A stretch of 64,000 bases of DNA. It comes from Mycteria americana (lineage: Eukaryota; Chordata; Aves; Ciconiiformes; Ciconiidae). This document shows, one piece after another, positions 39,201 to 60,943 of the stretch. Both the position numbers and the translations under genes were made by a program. Location of the stretch: contig NC_134369.1 in the NCBI RefSeq assembly GCF_035582795.1, positions 54,994,001-55,058,000 of the forward strand. Direction: 5' to 3'. The notes under the pieces were generated by a model. That model searched no databases. It was not told the DNA's origin and saw only the letters and a list, made by a program, of their open reading frames with translations. Each line of letters begins with the position of its first letter. Position 1 is the first letter of the stretch.

Positions 39201-42200
39201 GTTCAGAGGGCACTTCCCGAGAAAACTCCACAGTCATTATGTACATAGCTGTACTCAGGGTCGTTAATAATTGTTTTCAGGGAGTTTACAGAGCCATAGG
39301 CTATACAGTTGCCCAGAATAACTATAATATAGTACCAACAAATGGTTTCCAACAACCACCTAAATGCAGAGAAGGGGGGGAGAACTCCGGGACTGTGTAC
39401 CAAACCGTGCACTGTTCCCAGCTGTTGGAGGCTGAACTGAAGTTATTTTATTGCAACAGTGCTGTATTCGGTCTCATTAAATGTGCTCAAGAGGTCCATT
39501 TTCAAATGTTATTCATACTGTATGACCAATTCTTCATTTACAAAAGAAACATCCTGAGCTAAAAAGAGCATGATGTGAGTAATTCTTGTTGATGGGGAAG
39601 TCCCAAGAAAGCAGGCTTCGGCAGAAGGAAACGACATGCCACATCCTGCCGGGAAGCAGAAAGTCCCTGCCCTGTACCCGGAGCCACTCATGGCCAGGGC
39701 GAGACATTGCCAATGGTGTGTGCCCAAACGTTTGGCCCATTGTCTGTTTAAATGTCTTTAGGATCTACATTTCCAATGCTCTGTTTAGAAGAATACTCCA
39801 CAGGCTCATCTCTAGGTAGCTTTTTTAGTGCAGTTAAGATTCTGTTCTGCTTCTTTCCGATTTACATACTACCTCTCCCTTCTTAGTGGTTATATTCTTC
39901 AAGTGTTTACAAACTATTATTTTGTTCTTCTCAAACCTTGCCATATGTATACCCAGACGTATATTTAGGTAGTGCTTAGTTGGTTTGGTTTTTTTCTATT
40001 TATTATTGGTTTTGCACTGTTACATATTTCCTCCTTGGTGATTTGTATTATCACATCCAGTTCTGTCATTGTTTAGTCTCTCACTTTATTGTGTATCTAG
40101 GATAGAGCTAAACTGGCCTAGATTTTATAAGTGTCTCGCTTATTTTTCTCTGCAGCTGTGACCTTTCTATGTAGGGAGACAGTTTACTTAGATTGTGTGA
40201 CCACTGCGTAGATGTGCACTGTCAATAAGAGTAACAGCAAACAGTAAATAACAATGGGGAAAAACATGATAACCTAGAGCAAAAAAGTGCACCTCTTCAT
40301 GGAGATAAAAGCACACATACACGTGGCGATCTCTGCTGGCAACCTCTGTTTGAGAATCACTGAAATGAGAATGAGAGTTTAAAAATGTTAAACTGTTTAA
40401 TGAATTTTACTTCTAACCAGACCTCCGGGAACTTCATTAGAAACAACTTAAATCTGACACTCAACACCAGACAGTTCTTGAAATTGCAAATGCTTTTCTA
40501 CACTGAATCCTGGTGATGTATGGTAAACACCACGTTATCTCTAAAGCTGATCACAGGGAAGCACAGGTGGATGGAGCACATACACTCACAAAGACAGATA
40601 TTGATAATACAAGTACAATCAGTCATGGGACGACATTAATTTCTCTAAATTAAATTACACTCTTAGATCCAAAGATAGATACAGTCCTGTATAATTATTG
40701 CCAATGGTGCGCTGTGTTTAACGTACCATTTTAGCTGGAATTCTTTTAGTTTTGCAAAGGACCGTTGTTTCTCTGAGTGGGCATCTGCCTTTTTCATTCT
40801 CAGGCTGGGGAGGTTTGGTTTACCATGAGCTAAAGAGTTCTCCTTTTAAGAGCTGACAGCAGAATGTGTTGACATCGTTGTAACTACTATTCCTGTTTCA
40901 TATTTAATCAACTGGAACACTTCCATGAGGTTCCTGAAGCCATGGTTGTGCCATGATGCAATCACATTTTATGTATAAATATGTGTGGGCTGGATCATCA
41001 TTTGGATGTGAGACCTGCCAGCAATATACTGCTGCTGTAGAAAGTTGTCTTGAGGTGTTAAGAGCAATGAAAGCAGGATAATGGACTAGAGAATTTTGCA
41101 TCTTACTGCTGATTCACATGTAGCCTGTGTCAGGTCACTTCAGACTCAGCTTGGGGGTACTCTCATAGGTTACATCAATTTTTTCTGCAGATTGTGAAAC
41201 ATATTCCGCAAAAAGTAATGTCTCTTCTACCTCTAAATTGTAATAATTCTATATATCTTTGATTGAAGCCTTTATCTTGTGTTAGAGGGCATACAGGCAA
41301 ATCCTACCAAATGATCACAGTACAGACAGTTGCAGCCCTTGCGCTGATGCAGTGTAATACTTTTGACATGAAGAACTGTGCACATCAGCCTGTTGCCAAA
41401 GCAGTACAACCTCTTCATGTTGCTATTCAAGAAATTACTAATACAACAGGTGATTTTACGTGTTTCAAATGCAGTTAAAATAGCATCGCTTCTAAAACGG
41501 AAGATTATGAAAGGTGACACCAAAAGGTCATAGTATGACCCCAGTGCAGTTCAATGTTAATGAAAAACAGTATAATCCTACAAATCGAACTCATATGGTT
41601 TCTAAACACTTCACAACTAGAATATGAAGTATATTATCCTGATAGATGTAACATTTGAGTAATACAGTATAAAGGAAACTGCTGTGAATGAAGAAGAAGG
41701 AAACTGAGGTAGAGACCTATTTTTACAGCAGGGAATATGGACAATTTCGCTGAAATTGAATTCGCTGGCCTATATCTGAAAACCTTTACCAAGGCTGACT
41801 TTATATGGGACTGGGGGGGGAAGAATCTGTATCAGGAAGGGACAAAGTTTTTTCAACAGACTTCTTTGGAGAAGATAAAATACAGCTTCAGAGCCACAGC
41901 ACCTACGCTTTTCCAGAGGAGACTGGCATCTCCAAACACTCCTGAATTCATCACCCTGCCCATGATTAGAAAAGCCCGCATGAAGCAATGCCCAAAGCAA
42001 ATAGGAATTCATGCATTATTTCTCATTTCTCACTTGGCATGCCAGTACCACACTCATTCCACTGAATTCAGGGCCTTCTCCAGCTGTTTTGGATAGACAA
42101 GATTTCTGCACAGCCTCTATAGTAAGTGCTGACACTTCCACAATGGGGCTTTGGTTCTTATTTTCAAAGTTACCTTTCAATAAGAGTATCTCTTGTGTGA

Positions 42201-43467
42201 ATGACCAAAGTAGAACTAGAAAAAACAGTCCCTCAGCAGCTGAAGAAATCATCTGTAGAAACTGCTGCTTGCCAGTGAGGATGACTGATTTCACTAACTC
42301 AACAGATTCAATTTGCATTATTAACACTAAACATAATTACATAGGTATATCAACCATACCTCCAGATAGCGCTGCAATTATAGGCTGATTGAACAGACGA
42401 TGCATCATGAAACTGAAGCCACAATTATTCAATAGAGGATGTGAACATGGTGAGACGCTTGTGCAGTATTAGATTACAGTGCTGCAGGAAATGGCAGAGA
42501 GGAGTGATTACATTATAGCCAACAGATTAATGCAGAACCAGTACTTCAGTGAGGAGCAATTAAACCCAACATATCTTCGTCTCAGTTCCAGTGGCAAGGT
42601 GGTGAGCTAGTGACTCCTAGGTTGTTAGGCATATTAAGATTTTTCCGCTTCTTTTTCTGATGTCTCAGACAATGACTTCCCATCCTCCTACACTGATGAT
42701 AGCTCTCTCCCTTCTCTCTACTTTCTGCTTCCCTTTCATACTCTGGTGCATTCAGTCCACTTACGCTATTCATTGTTAGCTTCAGCCTTTCTTTCCAGCC
42801 GCTTCAGTGGGCTTCTGGACTGGCCCTAAGTGCTGTCTGACTTCAAGTCTCTCCTCAAAACTTCTGTCTTGAACGAACCCTTCGCTGGTGTATCTGCGCT
42901 GATGGGCTTTGCCCTCTGGCCTCCCTCCTGCACGGCACCGTGAGGAGAAGCAGACACAATGCCCTTCTTGGGTTTTGCAAAGCATGAGCACTTGCAGCAT
43001 TAGATAAATAATTATAACAACTCTACCCTTTAATGAGGAAAAACATACCAATCATTAGCAGTTAATAATTCAATGAAGTGCACAGACTTGGCAAACACCT
43101 ATTACTGTCTAAGGATTTCAGACTCACAGCCTAAGTAGTAGTCAGTATATTTAGAAAGCATTCATATGTGTCTTTAGAAACATTACTTTCTGTAAAATGA
43201 GGGGAAAAGCCTATTTCATGTTTTCCTCATTCCATGAAAATCATTTCAGTGTCTCTTCATCAGTTGACTGAGTCCTGCAAAGTGGCTCTGGAACAAGCTC
43301 AATTTATGTGAATGTTGGTGTAATTAATGATGAAGTGTTCAGTTTGCTAAAACCATCCTAGACTGTTGGTATATCAATGGGTCAACTCTGAGGAGCGCTG
43401 GGTGATGGCATCTTTTCAACATCAGCAACTATTAATCGGCCAGGTGAAGAACTCTGTATTCTTCTAT

Positions 43468-43490
43468 ATACGGAGATGATATCTCCGTAT
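43468..43490. repeat. Perfect hairpin, 10-bp arms, 3-base loop
   Basis: The arm ATACGGAGAT (43468-43477) is exactly complementary to ATCTCCGTAT (43481-43490), with loop GAT. It is not followed by a T-run or linked to a gene. Confidence 0.9.
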
Positions 43491-46071
43491 TTCGTCACTT
43501 CTTGTTTTCTCTTTTCCCCAAATTCAGTAATTTCCTCATCAGGCAGTCTTTTGTATCACCTTTCATAAAGCTACCAAAAGCCCTACAAAATATAGACGTG
43601 CTGATATGTTAGACCTTACGAACAAATCAACTGATTATTACATTTGCCTGCCCTGTGACAAAAAGTCACCATAGCAACATCGTTCTTTGCTCACTGCTGA
43701 AGTACTAGAGGATCTTTTCTTACAGGAATACAACAACTAATAAGCCACGCTACCTAGTAACCTTCCAACCACTGTTTCAAAAACAGGGAGAAAGGCATTT
43801 TCTTCTTACACTGACTTTCAGTTGGCTTTAGGATGCCACTTTGCTCTTGTGCTGCTTTCACTCATTGGAACCCTTCGGGCCAAACTTTGCCATCACTTAT
43901 GGGAATGTATTTGCCACCAGGTGAATGAGGGGAATCTGATACTGCTTACACTGAGGGAGAGGTAATTTCACTTCAGCTGTTGGATGATAAGATTGAGACA
44001 GCCTCCTTCACCTACCTGCCTGCCTACAAGACTATGAGGTTTAACTTAGGGGAATTGTGTGTTGCTTTGAGACTTCCAAATGAGACCATATGAAGACACA
44101 GCATATTACAAGCATAACTTTTACTATAATGACTTGTTCTGCAGTATTCTGAAAACACGTATGAGTCACTCTTCAAGGTGTCAGACTTTGCTACAGCACT
44201 GAAAGATTCCCAAGAATTTTATTATAAAAATTTTTGAAAGCATCCATTCACTTCAGATGTTCTGAGTTTTGCTTGTCCAGTTCCAAATAATTCCTGCTCC
44301 AAGAATTCTGCTTTTCAGTGGTACTCGGGCTTCACAACACCAACACATATCCGTGGGAGCTGTTGTGCAGAGGAATAAGTACTTGAAGACAAAGTGATGC
44401 AGATGTGTCAGTAGCTGGAAATTCAGGTGAGCTATCCAAATGAATAGATACTGCAGAAAAATAGGCTTAAACATATCAGTGGTGGCACTAATCAACCACC
44501 AACACAGCCAGCAGGGAAACGGGATGGGGCAGATATTTTAAAACATGCCAGCACACTTCAACTCCTAGAACAGAAAGAGGAAGTAAAAATGATGGCATCC
44601 TGTTTACCCTGTAGTTCAGTGCAGTGTAATTAATCCAGCTCCCGAGAGTGAACATTTTCTGTACTGCTCAGCTGTCCCCTTAATAATTATTAAACCAAAC
44701 AAGAAACATATATTTATATTTCCTTATGATTCTTGCTATTCAGCACTTGATAATTTTTCCTTATTTCCTGACGTCCCTCTCTCAAATATACACATTTAAG
44801 TGGAATACCTTCCTCCAACTGTAATGATATGTTGGAATGAACTGTGCCCTTTGCAGATAGAAATTGTTTCCTCTACTGCATTCGACTTGGCATCATTTGC
44901 CCTTCAAATAAATCTTTGATGTATTAAATTTGGTCATCATGCTACCTGACATAAGGCACTTATTTGAGCAGCTTAGTTAAAAAAAGCCATGCCCCTAGTT
45001 CCCTGGATGGGCAATGTGAAGTAAAAGACTCTTCCAGAAGGTGATGAGCCTTGTTCTGAATTGGGGGAGAAGCTTCTCTTAGTTGATTCTGTGGGGAGCC
45101 TACAAGGAGTAAGTACCCTGCTAATAACTACCCTTCACATAGTTACATGCCAGTTAGTAGGTGGTGGCAATACCTTCCATTGGTAAAATGTTTGAACAAC
45201 TTGTAAGCAGCACAGTAATTAATGGGTAACTGGGTACTTAGACACATACACGCTTTAAAAAAAAATCTTTTCCAAATGGTCCTTAATAACCTGCAGTTTT
45301 ATTCATTTATTGAAGGGGATGTAAGTTCATAACCCACTTATGAAAAGAGGGAGTCCAAATTGCAACTTCTGAAAACGTAACCCGCTATATGTAGCTACAA
45401 CAGCAAGATTAATCTCTTTTTTATTGGTAGGTTTGTTTATTTAAATTTATGGAAATATAAAAAGCTCTAGGCGCCTAGATATATATTAAGAAAGACAAAT
45501 TAACATCAACAACATGAGCAATCCTAGTAATTTCCTCTATGTGCAAAGGGAAAATAAACCTCTTTCTCTGTACTAATCCCAACCCCAACATTCCCCCAGC
45601 CCTCAGCTGCCCTTTTCCTCCTCAAAAGCCTGGGAACAGAGCTGGGGGCTTTACAATATGCCTAAAAGATCACCAGTAAGCTTACTTCAGAATAAAGAAG
45701 AGGGAGTAGAAAACACTAAGAAAAACAAAGCACAAAAACCCCACCCTCCCTGAACAACTCTTAGTATTTTTTTATATGAAGAGAAGCTTTTTGATGCCCC
45801 CAAGGCTATGATCATCTCTAGCAAACAAGGATGGTGTGTTCTTTCCTGTTACCCCTCTTTGCTCGCTCTTTTGGTTTTTTCTAGTGAGGGTCACTAGACC
45901 CCACTAGACTTCTGACAAAAAATCAGAGGCACTTGGATCATTAAACATATTTATTGTTTAAACTTCCTAATTTGACATTATCTGTACACTGCAACCAAAC
46001 CAAAAATCTGGATGGGGAAAGTTAAGACAAGCAGCCAGGTTACAGAACCGTGTTTCTATAGCACTTACAGT

Positions 46072-46109
46072 TAGCTGGCATTACTAACCGTAGCTGGCAT
46101 TACTAACCC
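46072..46109. repeat. 19-bp tandem duplication (x2)
   Basis: The unit TAGCTGGCATTACTAACC plus one base occurs at 46072-46090 and 46091-46109. The copies differ only in the last base. Confidence 0.9.
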
Positions 46110-49100
46110 CAAGAACTGAAAGCCATTAACCAGATCACCCCAAATCAGGAACTTGGTTCAAAACCCACAGCATTTCCCTTCTGTGATTCATGTTTTCTTC
46201 CACAGCTGTTCCACAGCATGTATTTAAGCGAATGAGCTGGGAGACAATCTTGACAACATCCTTTTGCTCCCATATATAATTTCCTAATATTTATAAGGGC
46301 TACAAAGCCAGCTATGCTGTCACAGATTTGTCTTGTGAGCTCACAAATGCAAAGTTGAGCTTTTAGATTCACCCGACACCCTACCATTTTGATCAGCTTA
46401 TGAAATAGTTCTCCCACTTCAAATGACTGCAAAGCTACAAGCCACTAAAATCAGGGGTTTATAAGAAAAAAAGTGACAAGAAATCTGAATCACTACCAAT
46501 TACAGGTACAATTCTAAACAAATATGGGTATGTCTGAATCTAAAGTGAGGTTGAAGAGAGGAAAAATTGCATATATTTGAGGGAGAGGATGTTCTAGCAT
46601 TTGTACACTGTAAGGTTAAAAGAAATACAGATGCAATCCTGTAAGACAGTAAATTCCATAAAGTGAATGTTATTAAAGCAAAGAACACCTGTTTCCATTT
46701 CATTTCATTCCAAGTGTCCTTAAAAGTTACAGAACAGCTGATACCATAACAAGAATGCAGCTAATTCATAAAAGAATTAAAACAATAGAAAAGTCAGATT
46801 ACATCCACAGTGCAAAACAGTAACCCCTGTGAACAAACAGAACCAAACCAAAGTAAATGATCAAAACCTCACACCTTTCTACACAGCTCAGCCATTACAA
46901 CACAGCCCAGTTACATTAATATTTAACAAGTAAAGTTCCCTACTCAGACATGGATTCTAGAGAAAGTGTGAAAGAAAAAACAACATCAAAGCAAAGAGCA
47001 AAACGTACTCCACATCCTACCAGCTGCTCTAAAGTGAAGGCCCTTTTTATGAACGCTCTGATCTTTACACTGAAAACAGTGACGGATGTAAATATAATCT
47101 ATACGCTGGTTAACAGGGCAAAAGCAAAATACAAGTATTTTTAGACTATACCCTCATCTTGATTATAACCTTTCTGCTGACAGTGATGCTCACAAAAGAC
47201 CCTGTCCTTTCATACCAACTCCCCACACGACCCTGCAAGATCATGTCACGGAGTTTTCAGCCCAAAGAAGAGAAAGTATCTGAAGATCCCCAAAGTTCTT
47301 TAGTGACACAGCCAGTGCTCCTGCAGAGGAGGCAGGCACTTCGGTTCTGCAGTGCGCAGACAGAGAGCAGCCGCTGCGGGCCCCAAGCAAGTGTAAAAGA
47401 GACTCGACCCAAAACAGGCGTTTGGTTCTGGACTGAGCGTGTGCTTGTGTATAATCTGTGCTTTACCTCTGGGAATGTCAAAAGCAGACACTGAAAGGTT
47501 CTACTGCATTTCCCCAGGAATATTACAGATTGGTAGAGCTCATTGTAGGCATAAAGGTTATGTTTATCTGGAGGGACACAGATTTCCCGAAAACTTTACC
47601 CGTGTTCTTACAGCGCTATCCATAAGAAAAGCAATTCTTGCACCCACAAAAAAATACGCTTTTGTATTGACTAGCCAATGCAAGAGATGGAAGGAAGCAT
47701 CAGGTCTAGGAAAAAAACCTCATAACTTTAAATAGAGGTCACAAAGAATATTTGCCACTCTTCCTCCTCTGCTTCCACACTCCCAGACAGGTCAGCTCAC
47801 AGAAAGAAGTCCTAACAGAAAGGTCACAGTGTCTCTTCTTTCTTGGCAGTTAAAACCCCTGAAGCTTAGATTTAATTCCTAGACATACAAAACCCCCCTC
47901 TCTTTCATTTGTATTTCCATTCTTTCATTACTGAGACGCTTTTCTGGTTACTCCCTCTGCAAATAACTTTAAAACAAGGTTGGATGCCTTCATTTATTTT
48001 GAAAACACAGATGGCAAAATGTTACAGGAAAACAAACATTTGGAAGAAGAGCTACTGACATTTTATACACAGAATGAATGCCTGTTTATATTGTCGGAAC
48101 AGTCAAAACACAAAGCTCACGCCACAGGTGGAGACCAACCAGCACCAGTAGCACTCTGAAAACATTTGCTGCAAGCAGTACTCAGTATACTAGTCCAGAC
48201 ACAGTCTCAGCAGAGGATCCTTCCATCAATGCTGTAAAACATTAGCTCTGTTTTTGTTCTTTTCCATGCTTTAGGCTACTCTCCTGAGCTTTAAAGCTGC
48301 CGTCCTCTACGGTGTTCACATACCTTCTTCCACGGTACCAGGCCATGCATTAAAAGCAGAGTCTGCAGTATGCGCAAGGCTAAGTTGTGACTGATTAATT
48401 CTTCATGACAGCGTATTTTAAAGAACCTCCCATGGCCTGAGAGGAGCAGGACTACTCCCCAAGCAGGCATACAAAGCAGGCAAGAGCTGCAAACTCTTTA
48501 ACACTTCCGCTTGTGGTACAACCCAACCAGAGCGTTTTGGTCTTTCAGGAAGACCCATTTCTTAGTGGTTAAGGAGTAGTGCTTAAGGGAGGTAACTTGA
48601 ACTACCAGGGTTAAGGCATACCTTCCCAGCATATTCAGAGGTTCTAATATCATTTTTATGGATATTAACATTGCAGCAGCTCATTATTATGAGCTTTAAC
48701 AGTATCATGAGCTTCTTGTTTTGATGTGAACTACACTGTAAGAATACCTGAGAAATATCTCATGGGGAAAGAACTCTGCTTTCTTCTAGGTTTCTGTGGC
48801 AGAGAAGGCAGCTTCACACTTTTGAAGCAAAAGCTGCTGTTAGCAGACTGTTGAAAGTGTCTTCTCCACTTAGCCATTACAACATGTTTCTTCTGTTAAG
48901 AAAAGTGAAAAGCGTTATTCATCTGAGATTGTATTCAGAAGCTATTGCAACTGAAGTAGTAGTTGAAACGTGGCCGCAATGTGTCTGCCAAGGGGACAGA
49001 AATCACTTCTTCTCCAGTAAGCGGTTCGTCACACTCAAGAGGACCAATTTAGGGACGCTGTGAACCGCCTGCCGGCAGGAACAGCAGCAAGTCGGCCGGC

Positions 49101-49371
49101 TTTCGCTTGTACCGCTGCACAGGAAACAGCCCTCGGCAACCCAGAGGGCTGATGAACTACCGGCGTTTCAAAGCCAACATCAAAACCCCCGCGGCCGACG
49201 CGCACCTGCGGGGGACGGTGCCCGCCCAGGCGGCCGCGGCTCCCGCTCAGGCCCGGCGGCCAGCCGCGGTGGCACGGAGCCCTCTGCTGCTCGGTGCCGG
49301 CGTGACACCCCCAGCGCCCGCCTCGAGACCCTGTGCGCCGCCCGGGCGGCGACGCGGGGGCAAATGAGCCC

Positions 49372-49385
49372 GGGGGGGGGGGGGG
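49372..49385 (+). repeat. G14 homopolymer in CpG island
   Basis: Fourteen consecutive G residues lie about 310 bases upstream of the PSMC1 start codon, with further G-runs downstream. Such tracts are prone to sequencing or assembly length errors and can form G-quadruplex structures. Confidence 0.85.
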
Positions 49386-49693
49386 TACGGCCCGGCCCCG
49401 CCGGCCGCCGCGGGGGCAGCGGCTGTCCCGGCGCCCGGCGCAGCCCCGCGGGGCGGGAAGCGGGGGGGGGCGGCGCGGGCGGCCGCCGGGGCCGGCCGAG
49501 GGGGCGACCAAGCGCCAACGGCCGCCGCGCGCGGCGGGGGTCACGTGACCCGCTGCCCGGCGCCGCCCGCCGTTGCCCCGCCCACGCCACCCGTGGCGTT
49601 TGGCCCTCGCCGTGCCCCGTAGTGACGCCACCGCCGTCGCGTCCCTCGCCGGGCGCCGCCGGGGCAGTACTTCCGGTGCGGCGCCGAGGCAGG

Positions 49694-58935
<9,242 letters not shown>

Positions 58936-59105
58936 GTCATCTGTCTCTTTGGGACTATCAGGAGCTCTTTCTGTGTTGAGGACAGTCTTGTGTAAAACCA
59001 CATAGTCTAGCTAACTTTCATTCTTGAAGAGGCAAATCCTGGTGGGTTGTGGTGTTTCAGTGTAACACTTCATTTCCCAATAAAACATTGAATTGAACTG
59101 GTTTT
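58936..59105 (+). other. PSMC1: PSMC1 3' UTR
   Basis: A short 3' untranslated region of about 170 bases, ending soon after the AATAAA signal. The exact cleavage site is inferred, about 15-25 bases past the hexamer. Confidence 0.8.
59079..59084 (+). terminator. PSMC1: PSMC1 polyadenylation signal AATAAA
   Basis: Canonical AATAAA 144 bases after the stop codon, followed by a GT-rich stretch (about 59099-59110) that fits a downstream cleavage element. Confidence 0.85.
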
Positions 59106-59918
59106 GGTGGCAAAGAGTGGAACTGTCTGTTGCTTTAGTCAGACGTACTTTCAAGAAAAAGTGCTGGTGACATGAGAGTGCTTGTCTCGGTGATCCAAAC
59201 CACACTGCTGATGCACCACTGTGCGCAGTGAGGAGCGCACCACCTGTCAGTCCCTGTTAGGCATGGCAGTCTTTTACAACTATATAATTGCTGCTGCTCT
59301 TAAAGTAATTACTTTTCTATATCTCTTTTTAGGGGCTAAGTAACTAGGACAAAAGTCACTTTTGATTAACCTCAGTGTCCTAAAAACTAAAGAAAAACAT
59401 GCAACCAAGGCGTGGTGTACATATACTGTTGAGGCACAGGTGCAGCACCAGCCCAGGTGCTAGAGGTGCACGGTTTGTCATGCTGCAGCCAGGCACAGAG
59501 AAACTCAAACTACAAGTCACATGCTTGGTGTTCTGCAGACTAATCTTAAAATGAATTATTCCCTCTTAAACAAACCTATTGCCTGCAGCTCCATTATTTT
59601 GCTAAGTTGTAGCGATGCATATAGCACTTATTAAGTACTCTGTATAGTGTACTTTTGTGAAGTGCATGTTAAGTTCTAAGTAATTAATTTCCAAATGTTG
59701 TACATGTGATTTTTAAGGTTTGTATAAAGTCCCATATACAGAGCACAGTTAAGCAATGTGCAGTCTTCATTCTGGAAACTTTCTGTGGGAGCAAATGCTG
59801 GCCAGCAACAGACGTTCGAGTTACACACAGAGCAATCCCTTTGATAACTGCCAGTGCTGTTACAACAATAGCAGCAGCAAGGCCAAGAGATTTTGGTTTT
59901 CTATGTAAATTTATGTGG
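59106..59918. other. PSMC1 downstream flank
   Basis: No gene is firmly supported. On the - strand 59684-59935 is open and includes a hydrophobic run LGLAAAIVVTALAVIKGIAL, but it lacks a convincing acceptor; it would be 3' UTR of the membrane-protein candidate if that gene is real. No canonical AATAAA on the - strand was found in this stretch. Confidence 0.5.
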
Positions 59919-60004
59919 TTACTTGTTAAAAACAAACCCTACAGATGAATGGAGTCTTTTATTTAATCTGGATGACAGGAACCCTGAAATAGAGTTGTTT
60001 TCAT
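59919..60004 (-). CDS. Candidate last exon of small membrane protein
   Basis: On the - strand, acceptor TTTCTATCTCCAG is followed by 86 bases that continue the frame of the exon at 60363-60476: two bases complete an Asp codon, then 27 codons and TAA (59919-59921). The tail reads ENNSISGFLSSRLNKRL and ends FVFNK, a polar, basic cytosolic-looking sequence. The intron between them would be 358 bases with GTAAGA...CAG ends. Not matched to any family I know. Phase agreement across two good splice sites is the main support. Confidence 0.35.
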
Positions 60005-60362
60005 CTGGAGATAGAAAAACAACAAGGCAAAGTAAGTTTTATTACCCATTCTTACAAGCTTTATGAGCTCTGTCTCCTTGGAAAGGTCACAAAAAGCCCG
60101 TGATTTTTTAGCACGTTCTAATCACAGCAGCTGATCTCATCATTGCTTGAGGGGCTGGAGAGCTTTATGACATGTGTGGCGAGCAAGGCTTTTTTTATTT
60201 GGGACATAGCTGTGAATGCTGGCTAGAAGCACCCACCACAAAGAGGTCGCTTCAACTGACGGAAGGAAAGCTGCAATGTATTAAGCTAGACCAAGAACTG
60301 TGTTCTGGCACACAGTCTGCCACAACAGTAACTGAAAAAGAAACATACTTGAAAATTCTTAC

Positions 60363-60476
60363 CTTTTGCAGCAGAATTTAACTTCTGCCACTTTCTCCAA
60401 CGTTTCTGAACTTGAGTCACAAGGATCAAGACAAAAGTAATAAAGATCAGGAGAAAGCAAACAGCAAGCATATTCC
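60363..60476 (-). CDS. Candidate exon encoding a transmembrane microprotein
   Basis: A - strand interval of 114 bases between acceptor TCTGTCCTTACAG and donor AAAAG|GTAAGA. An ATG at 60469-60471 (A at -3) opens a frame reading MLAVCFLLIFITFVLILV, a textbook membrane segment, then the basic TQVQKRWRKWQK. Joined to 59919-60004 the product would be 64 residues: N-terminal membrane anchor (about 2-19), cationic juxtamembrane patch, short polar tail. It lies in the gap between convergent PSMC1 and NRDE2, on the NRDE2 strand. In another frame the same exon is also open, which weakens the case. I do not recognise the protein; it could be a bird-specific small integral membrane protein or a chance arrangement. 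Confidence 0.4.
60363..60476 (-). other. Same exon, alternative open frame
   Basis: Reading the exon one base later gives a second frame without stops (including EYACCLLSPDLYYFCLDP and SSSETLEKVAEVKFCCK). Joined to the downstream exon it stops almost at once. It is recorded because it would be the frame used if the possible leader exon at 60944-60968 started translation at its own ATG. Confidence 0.15.
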
Positions 60477-60651
60477 CTGTAAGGACAGAAAAAGCTATGG
60501 GGGTCTCCAGTAAGTGAGCAGCCTCTGACCGCCCCAAGTGAAGGAAGCAGCATGAGTGCTGCCAAGGGCGAGCGAAGCTGTGCAAAGGAAAGGGCCCAGG
60601 GGAGGGGATGCATGGAAGAGAAAAGTGACTGAAACAAGAGCCATCACTGCC

Positions 60652-60787
60652 CTCATGGGAGGTTTTCAAGATGCAACTGGACAGGGTGCTAGATAATCTG
60701 CCTGGGCTCCCTGGCCCACAAAAGGTTGGACCGGATCATCTTTTGAGGTCCCTCCCAACCTGAGCTGCTCTGTGATTCTATGACTCT
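60652..60787 (+). repeat. CR1 LINE 3' tail fragment
   Basis: The stretch from 'ggttttcaagatgcaactggacagggtgct' (given in part: the CR1 3' UTR block) through 'aggttggaccggatcatc' to 'tgtgattctatgactctg' is the standard CR1 3' end. Only about 135 bases survive and the terminal octamer is diverged, so this is an older copy than the one at 18380-19350. Confidence 0.9.
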
Positions 60788-60886
60788 GAAGAGAAACACA
60801 AGCAGAAGCACATCAAGCTTCCCCCCTCTCCATGTCCTTTCCAAGTCTTTAGAGTCAGAGCATTCTGCTTTGATGGGAGTGCAAAA

Positions 60887-60898
60887 ACACACACACAC
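60887..60898 (+). repeat. (AC)6 microsatellite
   Basis: Six AC units just downstream of the CR1 fragment. Confidence 0.85.
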
Positions 60899-60943
60899 GC
60901 ACAATTTGTGATGTTACTGTTCAGTGCACAGAGTAACTCCTAC

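Larger units (their letters stand above)
33221..49055. other. Intergenic DNA upstream of PSMC1
   Basis: No recognisable coding exon was found, although in human the potassium-channel gene KCNK13 lies upstream of PSMC1; none of the open frames here resembles it. Seen: a 10-bp-arm hairpin (43468-43490), a 19-bp tandem duplication (46072-46109) and an AT-rich, possibly conserved stretch at about 34110-34420. The 145-codon frames near 35915-36352 (+) and 38763-39200 (-) have no domain I can name and look fortuitous. Confidence 0.55.

Noticed and set aside
40320-40365. hAT-like end (TTTGAGAATCACTG)
   Set aside because: A short match to a common transposon end, without a partner terminus.
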